64,000 nucleotides of DNA from Zoroaster sp. YZ-2022 (taxonomy: Eukaryota; Echinodermata; Asteroidea; Forcipulatida; Zoroasteridae). Numbering within the stretch: position 1 is the stretch's first letter; each line of letters opens with the position of its first letter. Location of the stretch: NCBI GenBank assembly GCA_029582265.1, contig CM055819.1, positions 30,915,164 to 30,979,163 on the forward strand, given 5' to 3'. Positions 1 to 13,500 of this stretch are shown here, one piece after another. The notes beneath the pieces were generated by a model that saw only the letters and a program-made list of their open reading frames with translations, was not told the origin of the DNA and ran no database searches. A program made the translations under genes and the position numbers.

Positions 1-2305
1 AGACTCGCTCTCTTATACTTAAACTAAAATCAGTCTTATCATAGCGAGACTAATACCATTGTAAATCTCGCACCCTTATATTCAGACTCGCTCTCTTATA
101 CTTAAACTAAAATCAGTCTTATCATAGCGAGAATTAAACCATTGTAAATCTCGCACCCTTATATTTAGACTCGCTCTCTTATAGTTAAACAAAATCAGTC
201 TTATCATAGCGAGAATAAAGGCATTGTAAATCTCGCACCCTTTATATTCAGACTCTGCTCTCTATACTTAAACTAAAATCAGTCTTATCATAGCGAGAAT
301 AAAGGCATTGTAAATCTCGCACCCTTATATTCAGACTCGCTCTCTTATACTTAAACTAAAATCAGTCTTATCATAGCGAGAATAAAGCCATTGTAAATCT
401 CGCACCCTTATATTCAGACTCGCTCTCTATACTTCAACAAAAATCAGTCTTATCATAGCGAGAATAAAGGCACAAAATCTCGCACCCTTATATTCAGACT
501 CGCTCTCTTATACTTAAACTAAAATCAGTCTCATCATAGCGAGAATAAAACCATTGTAAATCTCGCACCCTTATATTCAGACTCGCTCTCTTATACTTAA
601 ACAAAAAATCAGTGTTATCATAGCGAGAATAAAACCATTGTAAATCTCGCACCCTTATATTCAGACTCGCTCTCTTATACTTAAACAAAAAATCAGTCTT
701 ATCATAGGTAGAATAAAGGCATTGTAAATCTCGCACCCTTATATTCAGACTCGCTCTCTTATACTTAAACAAAAAATCAGTGTTATCATAGCGAGAATAA
801 AACCATTGTAAATCTCGCACCCTTATATTCAGACTCGCTCTCTTATACTTAAACAAAAAATCAGTCTTATCATATCGAGAATAAAACCATTGTAAATCTC
901 GCACCCTTATATTCAGACTCGCTCTCTTATAGTTAAACCAAAAAATCAGTTTCGTCATAGTGAGAATGAAACCATTGTAAATCCCGCACCCTTATATTTC
1001 AGACTCGCTCTCTATACTTAAAACACAAAAATCAGTCTTATCATAGCGAGAATAAAACCATTGTAAATCTCGCAGCCTTTATAATTCAGACTCGCTCTCT
1101 TATACTTAAAACAAAACAAAATCAGTCTTATCATGAGAATAAAACCATTGTAAATCTGCACCCTTATATTCAGACTGCCTCTTTAAACCAAAAATCAGTC
1201 TCATCATAGCGAGAATAAAACCATTGTAAATCTCGCACCTTATAATTCAGACTCGCTCTCTTATACTTAAAACAAAACAAAATCAGTCTTATCATAGCGA
1301 GAATAAACCATTGTAAATCTCGCACATATATTCAGACTCGCTCTTATAGTTAAACCAAAAATCAGTTTCGTCATAGTGAGAATGAAACCATTGTAAATCC
1401 TGCACCCTTATATTTCAGACTCGCTCTATACTTAAAACAAAACAAAATCAGTCTTATCATAGCGAGAATAAAACCATTGTAAATCTCGCACCCTTTATAT
1501 TTCAGACTCACTCTCTTTAAACCAAAAATCAGTCTGATCATATGAGAATAAAACCATTGTAAAGAATCTCGCACCCTTATATTCAGACTCGCTCTCTTTA
1601 TACTTAAACTAAAACCAGTCTTATCATAGGCGAGAATAAAACCATTGCAAATCTGCAATTTATTTCAGATACGCTCTCTTATACTTAAAACAAACAAAAA
1701 TCAGTCTTATCCGTAGCGAGAATAAAACCATTGTAAATCTCGCACTCTTACATTCAGACTCGTTCTTATACTTAAACTAAAAATCAGTCTTATCATAGCG
1801 AGAATAAAACCATTGTAAATCTCGCACCCTTATAATTCAGACTCGCTCTCTTATACTTAAACAAAAATCAGTCTGAGAATAAAGGCATTGTAAATCTCGC
1901 ACCCTTATATTCAGACTCGCTCTCTTATACTTAAACAAAAAATCAGTGTTATCATAGCGAGAATAAAACCATTGTAAATCTCGCACCCTTATATTCAGAC
2001 TCGCTCTCTTATACTTAAACTAAAATCAGTCTCATCATAGCGAGAATAAAACCATTGTAAATCTCGCACCCTTATATTCAGACTCGCTCTCTATACATAA
2101 ACTAAAATCAGTCTTATCATAGCGAGAATAAAACCATTGTAAATCTCGCACCCTTATATTCAGACTCGCTCTCTTATACTTAAACTAAAATCAGTCTTAT
2201 CATAGCGAGAATAAAGCCAGTGTAAATCTCGCACCCTTATATTCAGACTCGCTCTCTTATACTTAAACAAAAAATCAGTCTTATCATAGCGAGAATAAAG
2301 GCATT
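1..2305. repeat. 83-84 bp tandem satellite
   Basis: About 27 head-to-tail copies, each beginning near AGACTCGCTCTCTTATACTT and containing ATCAGTCTTATCATAGCGAG and CATTGTAAATCTCGCACCC. Many copies carry small indels, more so between 960 and 1760, where the period is irregular. The array continues beyond the left edge. The minus-strand ORFs here (R-A-S-L-N-I-R-V-R-D-L-Q repeats) are by-products of a period close to 84. Confidence 0.95.
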
Positions 2306-2580
2306 CTTTTCAAGGTTTGGGTCTACATTTATCACAAACATCCAAGTAATTTTTGAATGCATGCGTATTGTTAAAATGTTATTATTGTCAGGCGCGTGCT
2401 GGTGGTGGTGTTGGGGGTGGGGGTTGTTCTGTGACCTCTGTGACCTCAATCAAATTATTTTCTGTTAAACATTTCCCGCTACTTAAAAACAGGAAAGAAA
2501 AAAATATTATTCGCCGCCCTTCTCTTGACAAATTCCTTGCTACGCGGCTGGTTATTGTGTGTTATTGATTCTATTTGGAT

Positions 2581-3524
2581 ATTTGTCAACAATGTGACCT
2601 TAAAGATAGGCCTATATCGCCCGTTTTGGGGCCGATTTTACGGTTAAAAAATATATATATTGAAATGATGAATTACTATTTGAACGAAAAAAAACCCACA
2701 CGTCAGAATCAGAATCAAGTGCGTTTTAAATATCGCTTTTGTACAGTTTCCGACATCCGAATTTCATAATTTTGTTTTGTTCGTTTAATAACGATATTAT
2801 CTTTCAAAATTCGTTTTATTTTTTTGGATCTCTTGAGCCAAACACGTGCGATATATCTTTAAACATAAGTTTATTAAAAGATAATCTATGTCGTTATGCC
2901 AAATGTTTGACAAACTGTCACTAGGGCCTAATTGTGGACGTTTTTTTGTTCAATGTTTCACATGAAAGCTTACCTCCAGAAAAATAGGAATTCAACATTT
3001 AAATTTACTTTTTTTAAGGTAAAACTTGTAGCTTTGCATGGTGAGGATGATAAGTAAGACTAATTGCGGTGACACCATGTGGAATCTCAATTGAGTAGTA
3101 ATTAGTTCTGAAAAGAACTGGTGGTACAACTCGACGTTTCGATCAGTATGCTCTGATCGTCCTCAGGAGAATGCCGGACTCTGGAAAATGCTGCTGCTTA
3201 AGTAGACTGCTGGAGGATCATCCCATGAATGGATGCTGGAGGATTAGTTCGTTGAGGCGCGCAGGCGGGAACTGTTGAGACTAGGATCCTAGGGGTTGGG
3301 GGAGAGGAGTGTGTGCTCACTGAACTGAATCAGTTGTTAACAAGCACAGGGGGATGGAGGGTGGTTGACTTAGGATATAGGAGATCCCTCAGTCTGGGGT
3401 GGGTTATGGACTTTGGATATAGAAGATCCTTTAGTCCGTAGTAGTGGTCGCCAAATGTCGCTGATGTTTTTTTTACCGTCAAATTGGCCCAAAAACTATC
3501 TTTAAGGTCACATTATTCACAAAT
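2581..3524. mobile_element. DNA transposon with TIRs, containing a nested repeat
   Basis: The left end ATTTGTCAACAATGTGACCT and the right end (complement) ATTTGTGAATAATGTGACCT continue into TTAAAGATA on both sides; about 26 of 28 bases match. No transposase is visible. A second repeat (3018-3466) sits inside it. Confidence 0.65.
3018..3466. mobile_element. Dispersed repeat G, copy 1
   Basis: About 450 bp from GTAAAACTTGTAGCTTTGCA to GTCGCTGATG, repeated almost completely at 18275-18767 and in part at 23967-24089. It holds the block GACGTTTCGATCAG ... CTGATCGTCCTCAGGAG, which on the minus strand resembles the hammerhead-like motif of Penelope-type elements. Confidence 0.75.
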
Positions 3525-4407
3525 ATCAATTTTTTCCCCATTCCATGTTTAAAGGCAAAGTACATCACTAATAAGATGTTTGTAAATGCCTCCATATACT
3601 CGTCTTGTATAATAACTAAACGATATGTAGGGCTTACCGAACCCAACATGTCAAAGTTTCATTTCAATGAGTCATTAACGAGATAATAACAGGCAAAAAT
3701 GCACTCGGATTTGTTTGCATTCATTCCAACGTGGAACATTTGTCACGGCAGTGGGCCTTTTCAAAATCTGTTCTACATTTTCCATTTTATACAAAAGAAT
3801 GACAGCATGGCAGACGGAGAATGTATCGTGATGTTTGGTACCATATCAAATAAGTTTTTAGATTTTGTAATCGGATAATTACCAACGATCATTGGTGGTG
3901 AAAAACATCCTTTGAAATGTTTTTGTTTGTTTGAGGTGCAATCAAATTATTAACATCCTTTAGCAAAAGATTTGTTTTGTCATCCGGAGACGTTGGAAAA
4001 CTCACCGTTGGAATAAATACAAAAAAATCGGTATTCATTTTTACTGTTCTCTAGTTAATTAAGAACAAAATTTAATAAGCTGAAACAAACAGGTTTGCTG
4101 AAACAAACATGTTTATTTTTATATTTTGATTTTCATAAAGTATGGATGGTTTACAGACATTTTAACAAAACTGTATACTGGTTTTAATGTAGGCCTATAG
4201 TTGCTTTTATGCATTATACATTTCAATTTTTATTAATTAATTAATTTTTTTTTTTTTGGGGGGGAGGTGAATTTTTTTCCCGCCGGAATTTTCGAATATT
4301 TAGCGACTGAATATCAACAAAGCATTTGAGTTTAGAATAATTTGTGTCGCAAGTATTCCATCTAACATACCGGGGTAAGTTTTGAGGCTTCGCATGGTGG
4401 AGTATTG

Positions 4408-4695
4408 ATATCGTTTCGGTTTGCGGTAACACCATTTGTTTATCTCAACTATCGCGAAGCTGAGGTACAGGTTGTGAAAAGAACCTTATCGCACAACTCG
4501 TATCTCAACCTTCGTTAAGTGAGAAAGGTTCAAGGGAGAACCAATTTCGTGCAACTCGTTTTTCTCTACTGCCGCTAAGTGATGGTTCAGGGAGAACCAT
4601 GGGGACTTCACGGGTTAATAGAATAACCCGTGAAGTCCCCATGGTTCTCCATGAACCACATTAACACATGGTGTTACCGCAAACTGAAACGATAT
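4408..4695. mobile_element. Palindromic MITE
   Basis: Terminal inverted repeats ATATCGTTTCGGTTTGCGGT / its complement with one mismatch, both running on through AACACCAT. Inside, 4597-4643 forms a separate perfect hairpin around CCATGGGGACTTCACGGGTT. Confidence 0.8.
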
Positions 4696-4928
4696 ACCAT
4701 CTAACCTTAAAGGTACAGCATTTGTAACGAAAATGCTTCAACGATTATTATTATGCTTAGTCTCTTTGAATTAAGATAAAGAAGGAGTCTTCATTAAACA
4801 ACCAACATGTGGAAGATCCAACTCCGTTTACGAGAAAATAGCGAAAACGTGTTCAGATTGTTCGTATTTATTCTAAATAAGGTGAATTTAGGAAAGAGTG
4901 CTGTCTGTAAAAATCCAACTGTAAATTA

Positions 4929-5195
4929 CACTGTAAAAATGTTTTTTAGAATTTAAACACATTTCTAAACACTTGTAGCCTACTCACTTTTTTTCACGTG
5001 TTTAGCCTAAAACGTGTTTAGATTGTGCTTTTTCTGTGGTGTGTTTGAATGCTAAATACCATATGAACGGGTGTCAAAAAGCTAAGCACGTTTAACTTTA
5101 TGACATGTATACAGAGGAAGGCCTTTTACCATTTATACGCATTCCTAAATGCGTTTATTTTGTGTGTTTAAATTCTAAACACTATTTGTACAGTG
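4929..5195. mobile_element. 267-bp CACTG-ended MITE
   Basis: Starts CACTGTAAAAATG and ends CATTTTTACAGTG-like (ATTTGTACAGTG). Subterminal repeats AGAATTTAAACAC recur on both sides and TAAACAC is repeated within. It has the same terminal bases as the 4.45-kb element at 54833 but different subterminal repeats. Confidence 0.7.
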
Positions 5196-7040
5196 CATGG
5201 GCAATAATTTTACTCTACTTAAAAATAAAAGCAATTCAGACAAATACGGTTATAAGCTTAACACCAAGTAAGTTTAAGTAAAATGATTACAATTATTTCC
5301 TCATGTATAAATGACCAACTATACCTTATCTCTAGATTTTCATAATTTGACACTTCAGTTGTTAATTTACAATTTTAAGTGTCGTCCATTCCTACACCAG
5401 AATTTACAAAAGGAAGGAGGAAGTAGAAAAACCCATATAAATTACTTGTTTTCTGTTGGTAAGAAATCATGTTTCAGTACCTGTAGGCCTACAATAGTTT
5501 TGGAGAAACCTCTGTACTTTCAGAGGATCTTAAAATGACCATTAAAATTAAATATTTTCTCCGTCCATACACTTTCCCAAATAATAATAACACTGATAGC
5601 CCAATCCTACTAATGATTGAAATAATTCATGCCATTGTTCACTTTTGACGTTTACTTTTCGTATTGTACCGGTACATCTGTCAAAACTTACCGTGAAAAG
5701 TAACAGAAAAACCAGCAGTTTATGGTCCTCCATCATCATTAAGATTGCATGTAAATTCGCACTCCATGAAATACAGAAATCAGCACCCCATCGGGAATTC
5801 TGTCGTTTGTCCAGGTTAATAATAATGTTGCGTGATGTTTGGCCGTCAGTTCGGTTTAATTGTGTTCTTGGTTGGAAGTGATATTGCCTTCTCCGTCGGC
5901 TGGCCACGGCTTGCGAAGACAATAGAGGAATCGATTTTGCTCCGGAGCTCAAATTGGCATTGAAATTACTTGACTGTTTCGTGTCTGGAAAATATCACAT
6001 ACATGATTCTAGCAAATGTATTTATTCCCCAGTTTTTCCCCAGCCAACGAATAACTACCAGGGAGTCTATACTGCAATATAACAAAACACCCAATATCCA
6101 GGTTTAAAAAACAAATTTAGCTCCGGTTTAGGGAGCCCAGAATTAGAGGGTAAATTAAGGGAATGTGGACCCTTCGGGTAAAACTGCTCCCTTTGTACGT
6201 TTCTGCCGAGTTTTGTTTAATGTTAACAAGATTTATTTAGACCCATCTTTGGAAAATATTAATTTTACCATATTGCTTTACTTGATCGTCAACATATATA
6301 AATACATTATTTCTTGGTGTGAACTTAGAAACATTGACCGTAGAGGGATTCAAAATCGCAAGCTCAAACCCCAAAATCACTTTGATTAATATCACATTCA
6401 CGGGTGTCTACCCCACCCCGCATGGTATACCCAATGGTATCGCTCCACTCAGTCAGCTTTTCGCTGATTGGCCCCAATTATATTGGATTCTATCAAAAAT
6501 CATAAACGATCACAGATTTACATGACACTTTTATAGTAAATCTGATGTTGGTATCAAACATCCTTTACTAATTCTGTCTGAGGTGCTATCAGTATGATTA
6601 ATCAAATTATTTCGCAAATGAACTGTTGTCATGTTGGACTGAATATATACGAACAATCTGAAAGCATTTTCAATCATTTCTCGTTAACGACATGATAACA
6701 ATAAGCTGAATCTTTCGCAAGGTGTCTTTTTATACATCTCTTGATTTTTATCAAGTGTATGGGCACATTGGCATATGTCTCACCCAACAGTCGTAGGCAA
6801 ACTTAATGAAAGTGACCCGCTAGCTTTTGAAGCTTCTCATCTCGTGACTCCTACCGCAAATTGCCATGGCAATGCCAATTCACCGCAGCTGTGTACGAAA
6901 TAAACTCTCACCAATCATGTCATGGTGATAAACCCAAACCTGTTGAAGCGTCATTGCCGACGATAACGCACTCATACATCGTAATGTATGTTCCAAAATG
7001 TCATTAATGGTTACGGATAATTTTGGAGGCCCTGTTAAAT
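5196..7040. other. No gene recognised apart from the possible first exon at 5.7 kb
   Basis: Mixed AT-rich sequence. The 6650-6790 segment (CTCGTTAACGACATG ... CTCTTGATTTTTATCAAGTG) belongs to the same dispersed family that seeded the 59-bp array at 21 kb. Confidence 0.5.
5692..5739 (-). CDS. Possible signal-peptide first exon of another gene
   Basis: On the minus strand three consecutive ATG codons open M-M-M-E-D-H-K-L-L-V-F-L-L-L-F-T, then a strong donor (CACG|GTAAGTTTT). A short acidic/basic start followed by a hydrophobic core looks like a signal peptide cut by a phase 0 intron. The upstream 200 bp (5740-5950) are not repetitive and could be a leader. No downstream exon is visible between here and the left edge, so the gene would have to continue outside the window. 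Confidence 0.3.
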
Positions 7041-7110
7041 GTTAATAAATAAATAAATGAATAAATAAAAATAAATAAATAAATAAATGAATTTAAAAAA
7101 AAATAATAAA

Positions 7111-7159
<49 letters not shown>
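7041..7159. repeat. Simple repeats (AAAT)n and (CAAT)n
   Basis: AATAAATAAATAAATGAATA-type tetranucleotides to about 7110, then about 12 copies of CAAT to 7159. Confidence 0.95.
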
Positions 7160-7161
<2 letters not shown>

Positions 7162-7790
7162 AAAATAATGAGGTACTATAATTTCCCAACACATCTAACG
7201 TTATATCAAAATTCCACTTGAGACGTTCGATTTGCCGATAGAGAAATCTAAATGCATTTACACTTTTGTTGTTGATTGACGACCCAATGTAATAGGTTAG
7301 TTGTTTGACTGTTTTCAGTGGGCCCCCAGAGGGTATGGGTTTTTCCCTTTCCTTTTCTTTTATTTTTGGGGGCACTATCGGAATTTTTTCGTGGGGGGCA
7401 CCTGGGGGGCACTGGAAATTTGTGGAGGGGCTACGCCGCTGAGGGGTATATAGTTAGATATTGCATAGGAGGGGGCTGAATTTATGACTTGATGGAGTTA
7501 AAGGTGCCAAGGTTCATAAATATTAGGCGAAATATTGACGAAAATGTCTGTTTCCTGTTTAAGCATGCATGGAGGCGAGTGTTACAGATCCCACCCACTC
7601 CCAATTCCCCTCCCCCGGTGACATTAATTTACTGTATTGTAATTCTGAACAATAAATCTATCAAGAGCCTCTGTCTAAAGTTGAATCACGTGTCGTCACC
7701 GTATGATATTGGCAAATCCTCATGACATTTTAAAAGATGTATCGCTTGGCAGTTTCTATTTTCATTGGAACACTGATAACACCCTTTGAG

Positions 7791-8393
7791 CTTCCTACTA
7801 CTAAAAGGGTCAAAATCAATCAAAATGTTGATATACTTGCCAAGGTATATCTAGTGCAGTTAAAAAGTCAAACACTGTCAAACCTTACGAGTAGTAGGCC
7901 CCCTAAGTACATTTACAGGTCAAAGTGAGTCGACCGCTTTTGACTGGTAAAATGTATCGTCTGGTATTGTTCAGTACGGAAGCCCATTAGTGCCACGTTG
8001 CGTTTCTCTTTCACGTGTAAGTGTTTCTCTTTCACGTGGTTGCCGACCCTTAAATAACTGGTGGCCGCCAGTTATTAAGTGGCGGCCGCCAGTTATTTAA
8101 GGGGCGGCAACCAGGTGAAAGAGAAACACTTACACGTGAAAGAGAAACGCAACGTGGCACTAATGGGCTTCCATAGAAACGCACTGCTGTGAAAGAGAAA
8201 CACTCCCACTTGAAAGAGAAACGCACCGTGGCACCAATGGGCTTCCGTAGTTCAGGGTGGTCAAAATGACAGTAAAAACCAGTCAAAAATTACCCCTGTG
8301 TGCACATTTGGGTCAACAGTCAAAACAGGCAGTTGACTGGTTTGGACCTCTATAGCAACTTCCCACTAAAATGCAACAATAGTAGGAGGGTTT
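7791..8393. mobile_element. MITE family H, copy 1, split by a second MITE
   Basis: Ends in CTTCCTACTACTA / TAGTAGGAGGG and carries GTTGATATACTTGCCAAGGT and TTGACTGGTAAAA in the body. The family recurs at 17690-17980, 20541-20865 (inverted) and 41869-42133. This copy is interrupted by the palindrome at 7975-8249. Confidence 0.8.
7975..8249. mobile_element. 275-bp palindromic MITE with TACGGAAG ends and 6-bp target duplication
   Basis: Starts TACGGAAGCCCATTAGTGCC and ends with its near complement. The outer host repeat gives the empty site, and GTTCAG is duplicated exactly at 7969-7974 and 8250-8255. The centre is a long hairpin around the GGCGGCCGCC motif. GTTTCTCTTTCACGTG recurs in both arms. 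Confidence 0.85.
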
Positions 8394-8399
8394 TAAGAA

Positions 8400-8965
8400 A
8401 GGGAAACAAGTACTTAGGCCTATCAGAAGCCCGGTTTAACAGTATAAAAGTGCTAACGATAATTTATGACAGGATCCACCATCAATTTCATTTCGGTACA
8501 ATTGACAGTAAAACTATATGCTTCTCACGATTATTTTTGAGAAATGTGTGTCATTTTAAAGCATTTTTATTCACTTCCTGAAGCAATATAGCAATGTTTT
8601 GATGATGTTATCGCCAATAACTCATGATACTCATTTTCAGAAATTACCGTTAAAATAGCCATATAACATGGTCGATACATTTTTTTGTTTAGATAGGCTG
8701 TTCCAAAATGAATTTCAGTCATCTGAAGACAGAAATTTCACGTTGAAATTTCACAATTTGAATGCAATTTTCAGTATTTACTCGTTAATGACAGAATAAA
8801 ATTTATTGAAACTTTCATAGACAAGGTCACTTATATGTCGCTATCGTCGAGTAATTTAGAGGGCTATGGGCGACATAATTATCCAAAGAATGTTGACGTA
8901 ATAAGTGCGCATGCGAAATTGCCATGGCAACATAAATCATCCATGCAGGAAACACAATAATTATT
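8400..8965. other. No gene recognised
   Basis: AT-rich sequence without a credible ORF; CTCGTTAATGACAG at about 8780 marks an old copy of a dispersed repeat. Confidence 0.5.
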
Positions 8966-9265
8966 GTGCAGTCAAATGATAAGGTCATACACTTGAAAAT
9001 AGGAGGGAGAAAAATAGACTCGCCATGTTATATACAATTCAAAATGAGATGGTTGGGATTGACAAGGACAAATATATTAAAATCTCACCTGCTGCTGGTT
9101 TATAGAAGAAACCACAACTATCATATTGAGATTCCATTTATAAGCAAGTATGTCTTCAAGTACTCCTTTTTTCCACGGACTGGCAAGGCATGGAATAACC
9201 TGGACCACCATGTAGTTTCATCCACATCATACGAGAACTTCAAACAAAAGCTCAACACACTCTAG
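8966..9265 (+). pseudogene. LINE reverse-transcriptase C-terminal relic
   Basis: About 100 codons ending in a stop. F-K-Y-S-F-F-P-R-T-G-K-A-W-N-N-L followed by S-Y-E-N-F-K-Q-K-L is the characteristic tail of CR1/L2/Jockey-like LINE ORF2 proteins. No RT core is found upstream, so this is a 5'-truncated insertion. Confidence 0.7.
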
Positions 9266-9269
9266 CATG

Positions 9270-10130
9270 CATGGGCTGCACCATAAAGTTAGCGACATGC
9301 GGACTAGATTCGCCCTGCCGACTATAACTTCAGAAGGTTCAGAAGGTAAGGTCATAATGAATTCACAATTAAAGGGGCACCGCCCTATCAGATTGAAATA
9401 ACCTGGAAATAGGTAGTTTTCTGTTGTTGTTATCGTCACTTTCTTTCAAGGCAGGGATTTGTTTCCATAATTCCAAATTATATAGGCTTTCAAGGCCTAT
9501 TATTATTGATCTAGAGTGGCAGAATCGAGTCACATATAGCAGGTAAACTAATGGACAATATTTGGGTAGGTAGGTCAGTTTTGCCGGCAGTATATTTTAA
9601 TCATATACATGTAGCTAGGTAGAGCATGCATTACGCAAATCGGTTTGCACTTGTATGCTGTGGTTAAAATTATGCACAAACGTCCACAGGGCATGCGGGT
9701 CATTGGGTTGTCTTATACAGTGATTGGTCAATTGCCGATCCATATTTGGGCCTATGCAACGCCCATCCTTAGAAACGTTGATGGAAGGCTGTCGGTCACA
9801 CCTTTCTCTATGGTCACAACACCCGCGCCGCGGTAAACTTGCAAAGCCCATGACTGACGTAGCAACAGTCAGCTGTTTGAAAGTCGATATGTTGCACGCG
9901 CGGGTATTGTTAGTAGGCCTACGCGGATTGTGTTGGCTACTTCCGGTTCTAAAGCTGGCATTACCGTTGTGTGTAATTTTAACCTAAATTCCTTGATTGT
10001 GACGTTAAAAAGTGATTATTGAGGCCGAAATTGACCGTTAACACGATTTTGAGTAAATGCAAGTTCCAAACTTTGTAATTTCTTGGGTAAATTCTTAATA
10101 TAAAGAAAATGGTGGTCAATAGACCTTATG
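9270..10130. other. No gene recognised; one CpG-richer segment
   Basis: 9640-9960 is richer in CG (CCGCGCCGCGG at 9824-9834, GCACGCGCGG near 9895) than its surroundings and might be regulatory, but no exon is convincing. Confidence 0.4.
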
Positions 10131-10301
10131 CATATGACGTCGCAAACGGAAGGTCGCCCTCTATCAGAGGCTAGAGAAGGTCACTCATTGGTTCATGTAT
10201 GTGCGATGTGCGTGCGTATACACACAGCGCGCATACATGAACCAATGAGTGACCTTCTCTAGCCTCTGATAGAGGGCGATATTCAGTTTGTGACGTCATA
10301 T
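10131..10301. mobile_element. Palindromic element with 70-bp arms
   Basis: The left arm CATATGACGTCGCAAACGGA ... and the right arm ending TTTGTGACGTCATAT match closely, including GGTTCATGTATG and CTCTATCAGAGGCTAGAGAA. A short GT-rich loop separates them. Confidence 0.85.
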
Positions 10302-10406
10302 ATTGGATGGAGCCATCACGTGTGAAGTGGGTGTGGTTTATGTTGGAATTGGAGTATGCATCACTGTGCTATCGTTCGTACAAAGTGTTACGCAATGCAG
10401 GTAAAG

Positions 10407-10513
10407 TGCCCTTGCTCAAATAAACAAGCACCACGGTCGCTGCCAGGATTCGAACCCAATTCTGAAGAGTCTGCCATCAGAACACAAATCTGATGCACAA
10501 AGACAGCTGGGCC
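10407..10513 (-). mobile_element. tRNA-derived SINE family 2, fragment
   Basis: Minus-strand copy with a B-box-like GGGTTCGAATCC and ACCGTGGTGCTTG; the family is better preserved at 26105-26400. Confidence 0.7.
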
Positions 10514-10525
10514 ATAGCACTCTAA

Positions 10526-13500
10526 TAAATATCTAGCTCGGTACATAATTTATGTAAGCGAGCCTGAAGGGTTTGTGGAAAAATGAGTTGATGGTTTAAA
10601 GATCCTTTATATAGATAAAGTTTCTATGGTACAATATTATGAAAGTACAATGGGATAACGATAACGTCAAGAGGTTAAATTTAATCATCTTTAATAGAAG
10701 CATTTAATGAAAAACACATTTGCAATACAGTATAATGAACTTGAATAAACACATAAAAATGAGTAAAATATTCACAGCATAACTTTTCTTTAAAAACGAC
10801 AGCATTCAGAATGAAAAACAAACAGATGAGACCGAATTGGTCATAATTCAGCCTCTACGAATCTCACCGTGCTTTCAAAGACACATGTGGTCCAGAAAGA
10901 TGATGTCATCACTACGTCATACTGTTCCAAACAACCTCTTCCAATTTCACACTGCTTAACATACAAATTTGCTAAGCACAGAAAATTTCTGCTTTTCAAA
11001 AATAGGTTACCAAACAAATTGGTTCTCTGCAAAATTTTACTTAGCTGTTTAATTTGCTAAGCAATATTATTTTCTACCTAGCAACTTTACGGAATTGAGC
11101 ACCGTCAGTTGATGCAATTCAGCACTTAAATAGTCTCGATAAAAACAAGTTTGCAGAAATTCAGTCTTGATAATAAGATGTATTCCTTATTCAGGAAAAG
11201 TCAACCCATATAATCCTGTATATTTGAGAGGAAATTTTCGTTCGTATAATATCCATGGACTTTTGGCAGCGGCATTCAAACGACGAAACATTACATGCAC
11301 CAATAATGGCGCCACAACAAGTAATCAATAAGTCTGTATAACATGCAAAAATTATAAGCATTCTCTTTATAGCTGTCGATCTTTATGAATTATGCATGAG
11401 CTTCATACATAATACATGAACTCAATAAGTGACACGATTGAGTTGTCATGAATATTAAAGATACATATTCTGTATAAATCCTTATTTTACCATACTTTGT
11501 CGTTTTAATGAAGACAATGCCGTTTTCCTTAGTAAAAAGGAAAAGGAAGTAAGTTACTTTCAAATAAGTGACTTCACAAGATAATTTATAAGGAGCATGT
11601 AAATGAAACATGAATTAATTATGCAGCATGTTACAGTTTCATTTTCAGTCAAATAATGGCACCCAAGGATCATTCAAATATTTTCGGTCAAATATTTTGT
11701 GAAATATCTCATTTGAAAGTAATTTACTTCATTTTTACAAGAAAATAGAGATGTACCCATTACAAAAATAAATAGTATGTGAAATAACGTAACATACCGA
11801 ATAAACATTCTTAATCATAATGACATGGATCAGCCATGTGTTAATTCAGTGTATGGTTACCTATCTAGAACACATAAAAGTATACCATCTTCAACCTTTA
11901 ATAGAAATTGCCATATCTTCATCATCTTAGTCATACACAAATATACAAATGGATCCAGTTATATTTGATAAAAATAGCATTTATACATTAAGCTCTATAC
12001 CTCCTCTTTCTATGCAAAGATATTATAATTAAGCTACATTATATCTCCAGGATACAGTTAAGTAATCATGCCGCATCAGCTCACCTGACACCAGTGTCAA
12101 ACACAGGTACCAGCTTATCTTTACAAACAAAAATAGTAATCAGAAAACAAATAATAAAACCAAAACAAATAAAAAAATAAAAAATAAAAAATAAAATAAA
12201 CAAACGACAACAATTATTTACACGCAATAATAATATTTTTAAAATGCAATAATAAAAAATAAAGTAAAAAAACATTAAAAAAACCAAAAAACAAACAAAA
12301 GACTATTATGTTAACAATCTAAGATAAAAATTATTTCTATATTTACTCTGGAAAGCATTTGTTAAAATAGTTTTTTTTCATACTTTCTATAAAGGCACAT
12401 TTATTTATTGTAATGGTACTGCATTGTTTAACATTATTGCTGGAGAATAAACTACAAATTTAAAAAAAAACCATTTTTAACACAAATGTTGATGTGTTCC
12501 CAATAAAAGAATTTACATTTTTCCCCCCAAATTTGTAACTTTTATTAACAATGCGGTAACATTTCAACTGGAAACAACTGCACACTCTGACGTCCGCATA
12601 CTGAGTATCAAAGCAAAGAAGCTCACCTTCAATGAAATACATTTATACCATTGAGAGACAAAACTTTTAGAAGGTTATACATTTACTGACAATTTCACCA
12701 AAAAGTTACATATCTAAAATCAGTAGAGATTTTCTAACAAATCTACTTATTTTTCAAACAAATCTACTTATTTTTGTTATTGAAAGACATTCCATTATGG
12801 TAGTGAAATCACAGTATTTAGGGATATTAGTGTAATGCTCAATTCCCGTATAATGTATCAAAAAAAAAAAAAAAAAAAAATTGTTTCAAAAGGGAAACTA
12901 ATTTTAAAAAAAATCGTTTAGAAATATTAAATTTTAATTGTGATTGTATGCACATATGTATAGGATGCCCACACCTGTGGTAAACAAATACATGTAATTA
13001 ACATTTTAGAAATTGTCACCAAAAATGCTTTCAAACTATGCGGTAAATATTTCTTTTAAAAGACACATTTATGGTTTAAAAAGGCACTAAGAAATAAACA
13101 CATTCTGCAAATAACGTGAAATAAATGAAAACATTAGCATTCCTAAATTCACTTTAAAAAGCCTCAGTTGTGGAATGTACATGTTAAACCACCAAATTGT
13201 TCAGCCTATTACGAAAATATTTGTACTATATTTTTAATTATCAAATAATTTGTTTTTATTCGAAATTAAAATCAACCAAATCGCAGATTATTAAAATACC
13301 TCACTTTCCAATACTATTTGTCATTTAAAAAAAAAAAAATTTTTTTTAAACCTTTTTGCTTCAATATTTCATACATTAATTAATCCAATTACACATGTAT
13401 CTTTTCTTACACAACTACACAATACAATGAACAAAAGCATTATTGTTTTTTTTTAAAGTCTACAAAACATAATACCACAGCCAAAACAAAGAAATTGACA

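Noticed and set aside
1..2305. CRISPR-like array
   Set aside because: The repeats are contiguous with no unique spacers, and the DNA is animal.
9615..9987. Overlapping 60-90 codon ORFs near 9.7 kb
   Set aside because: No splice pattern, no recognisable domain and similar lengths on both strands; CpG content alone explains the open frames.
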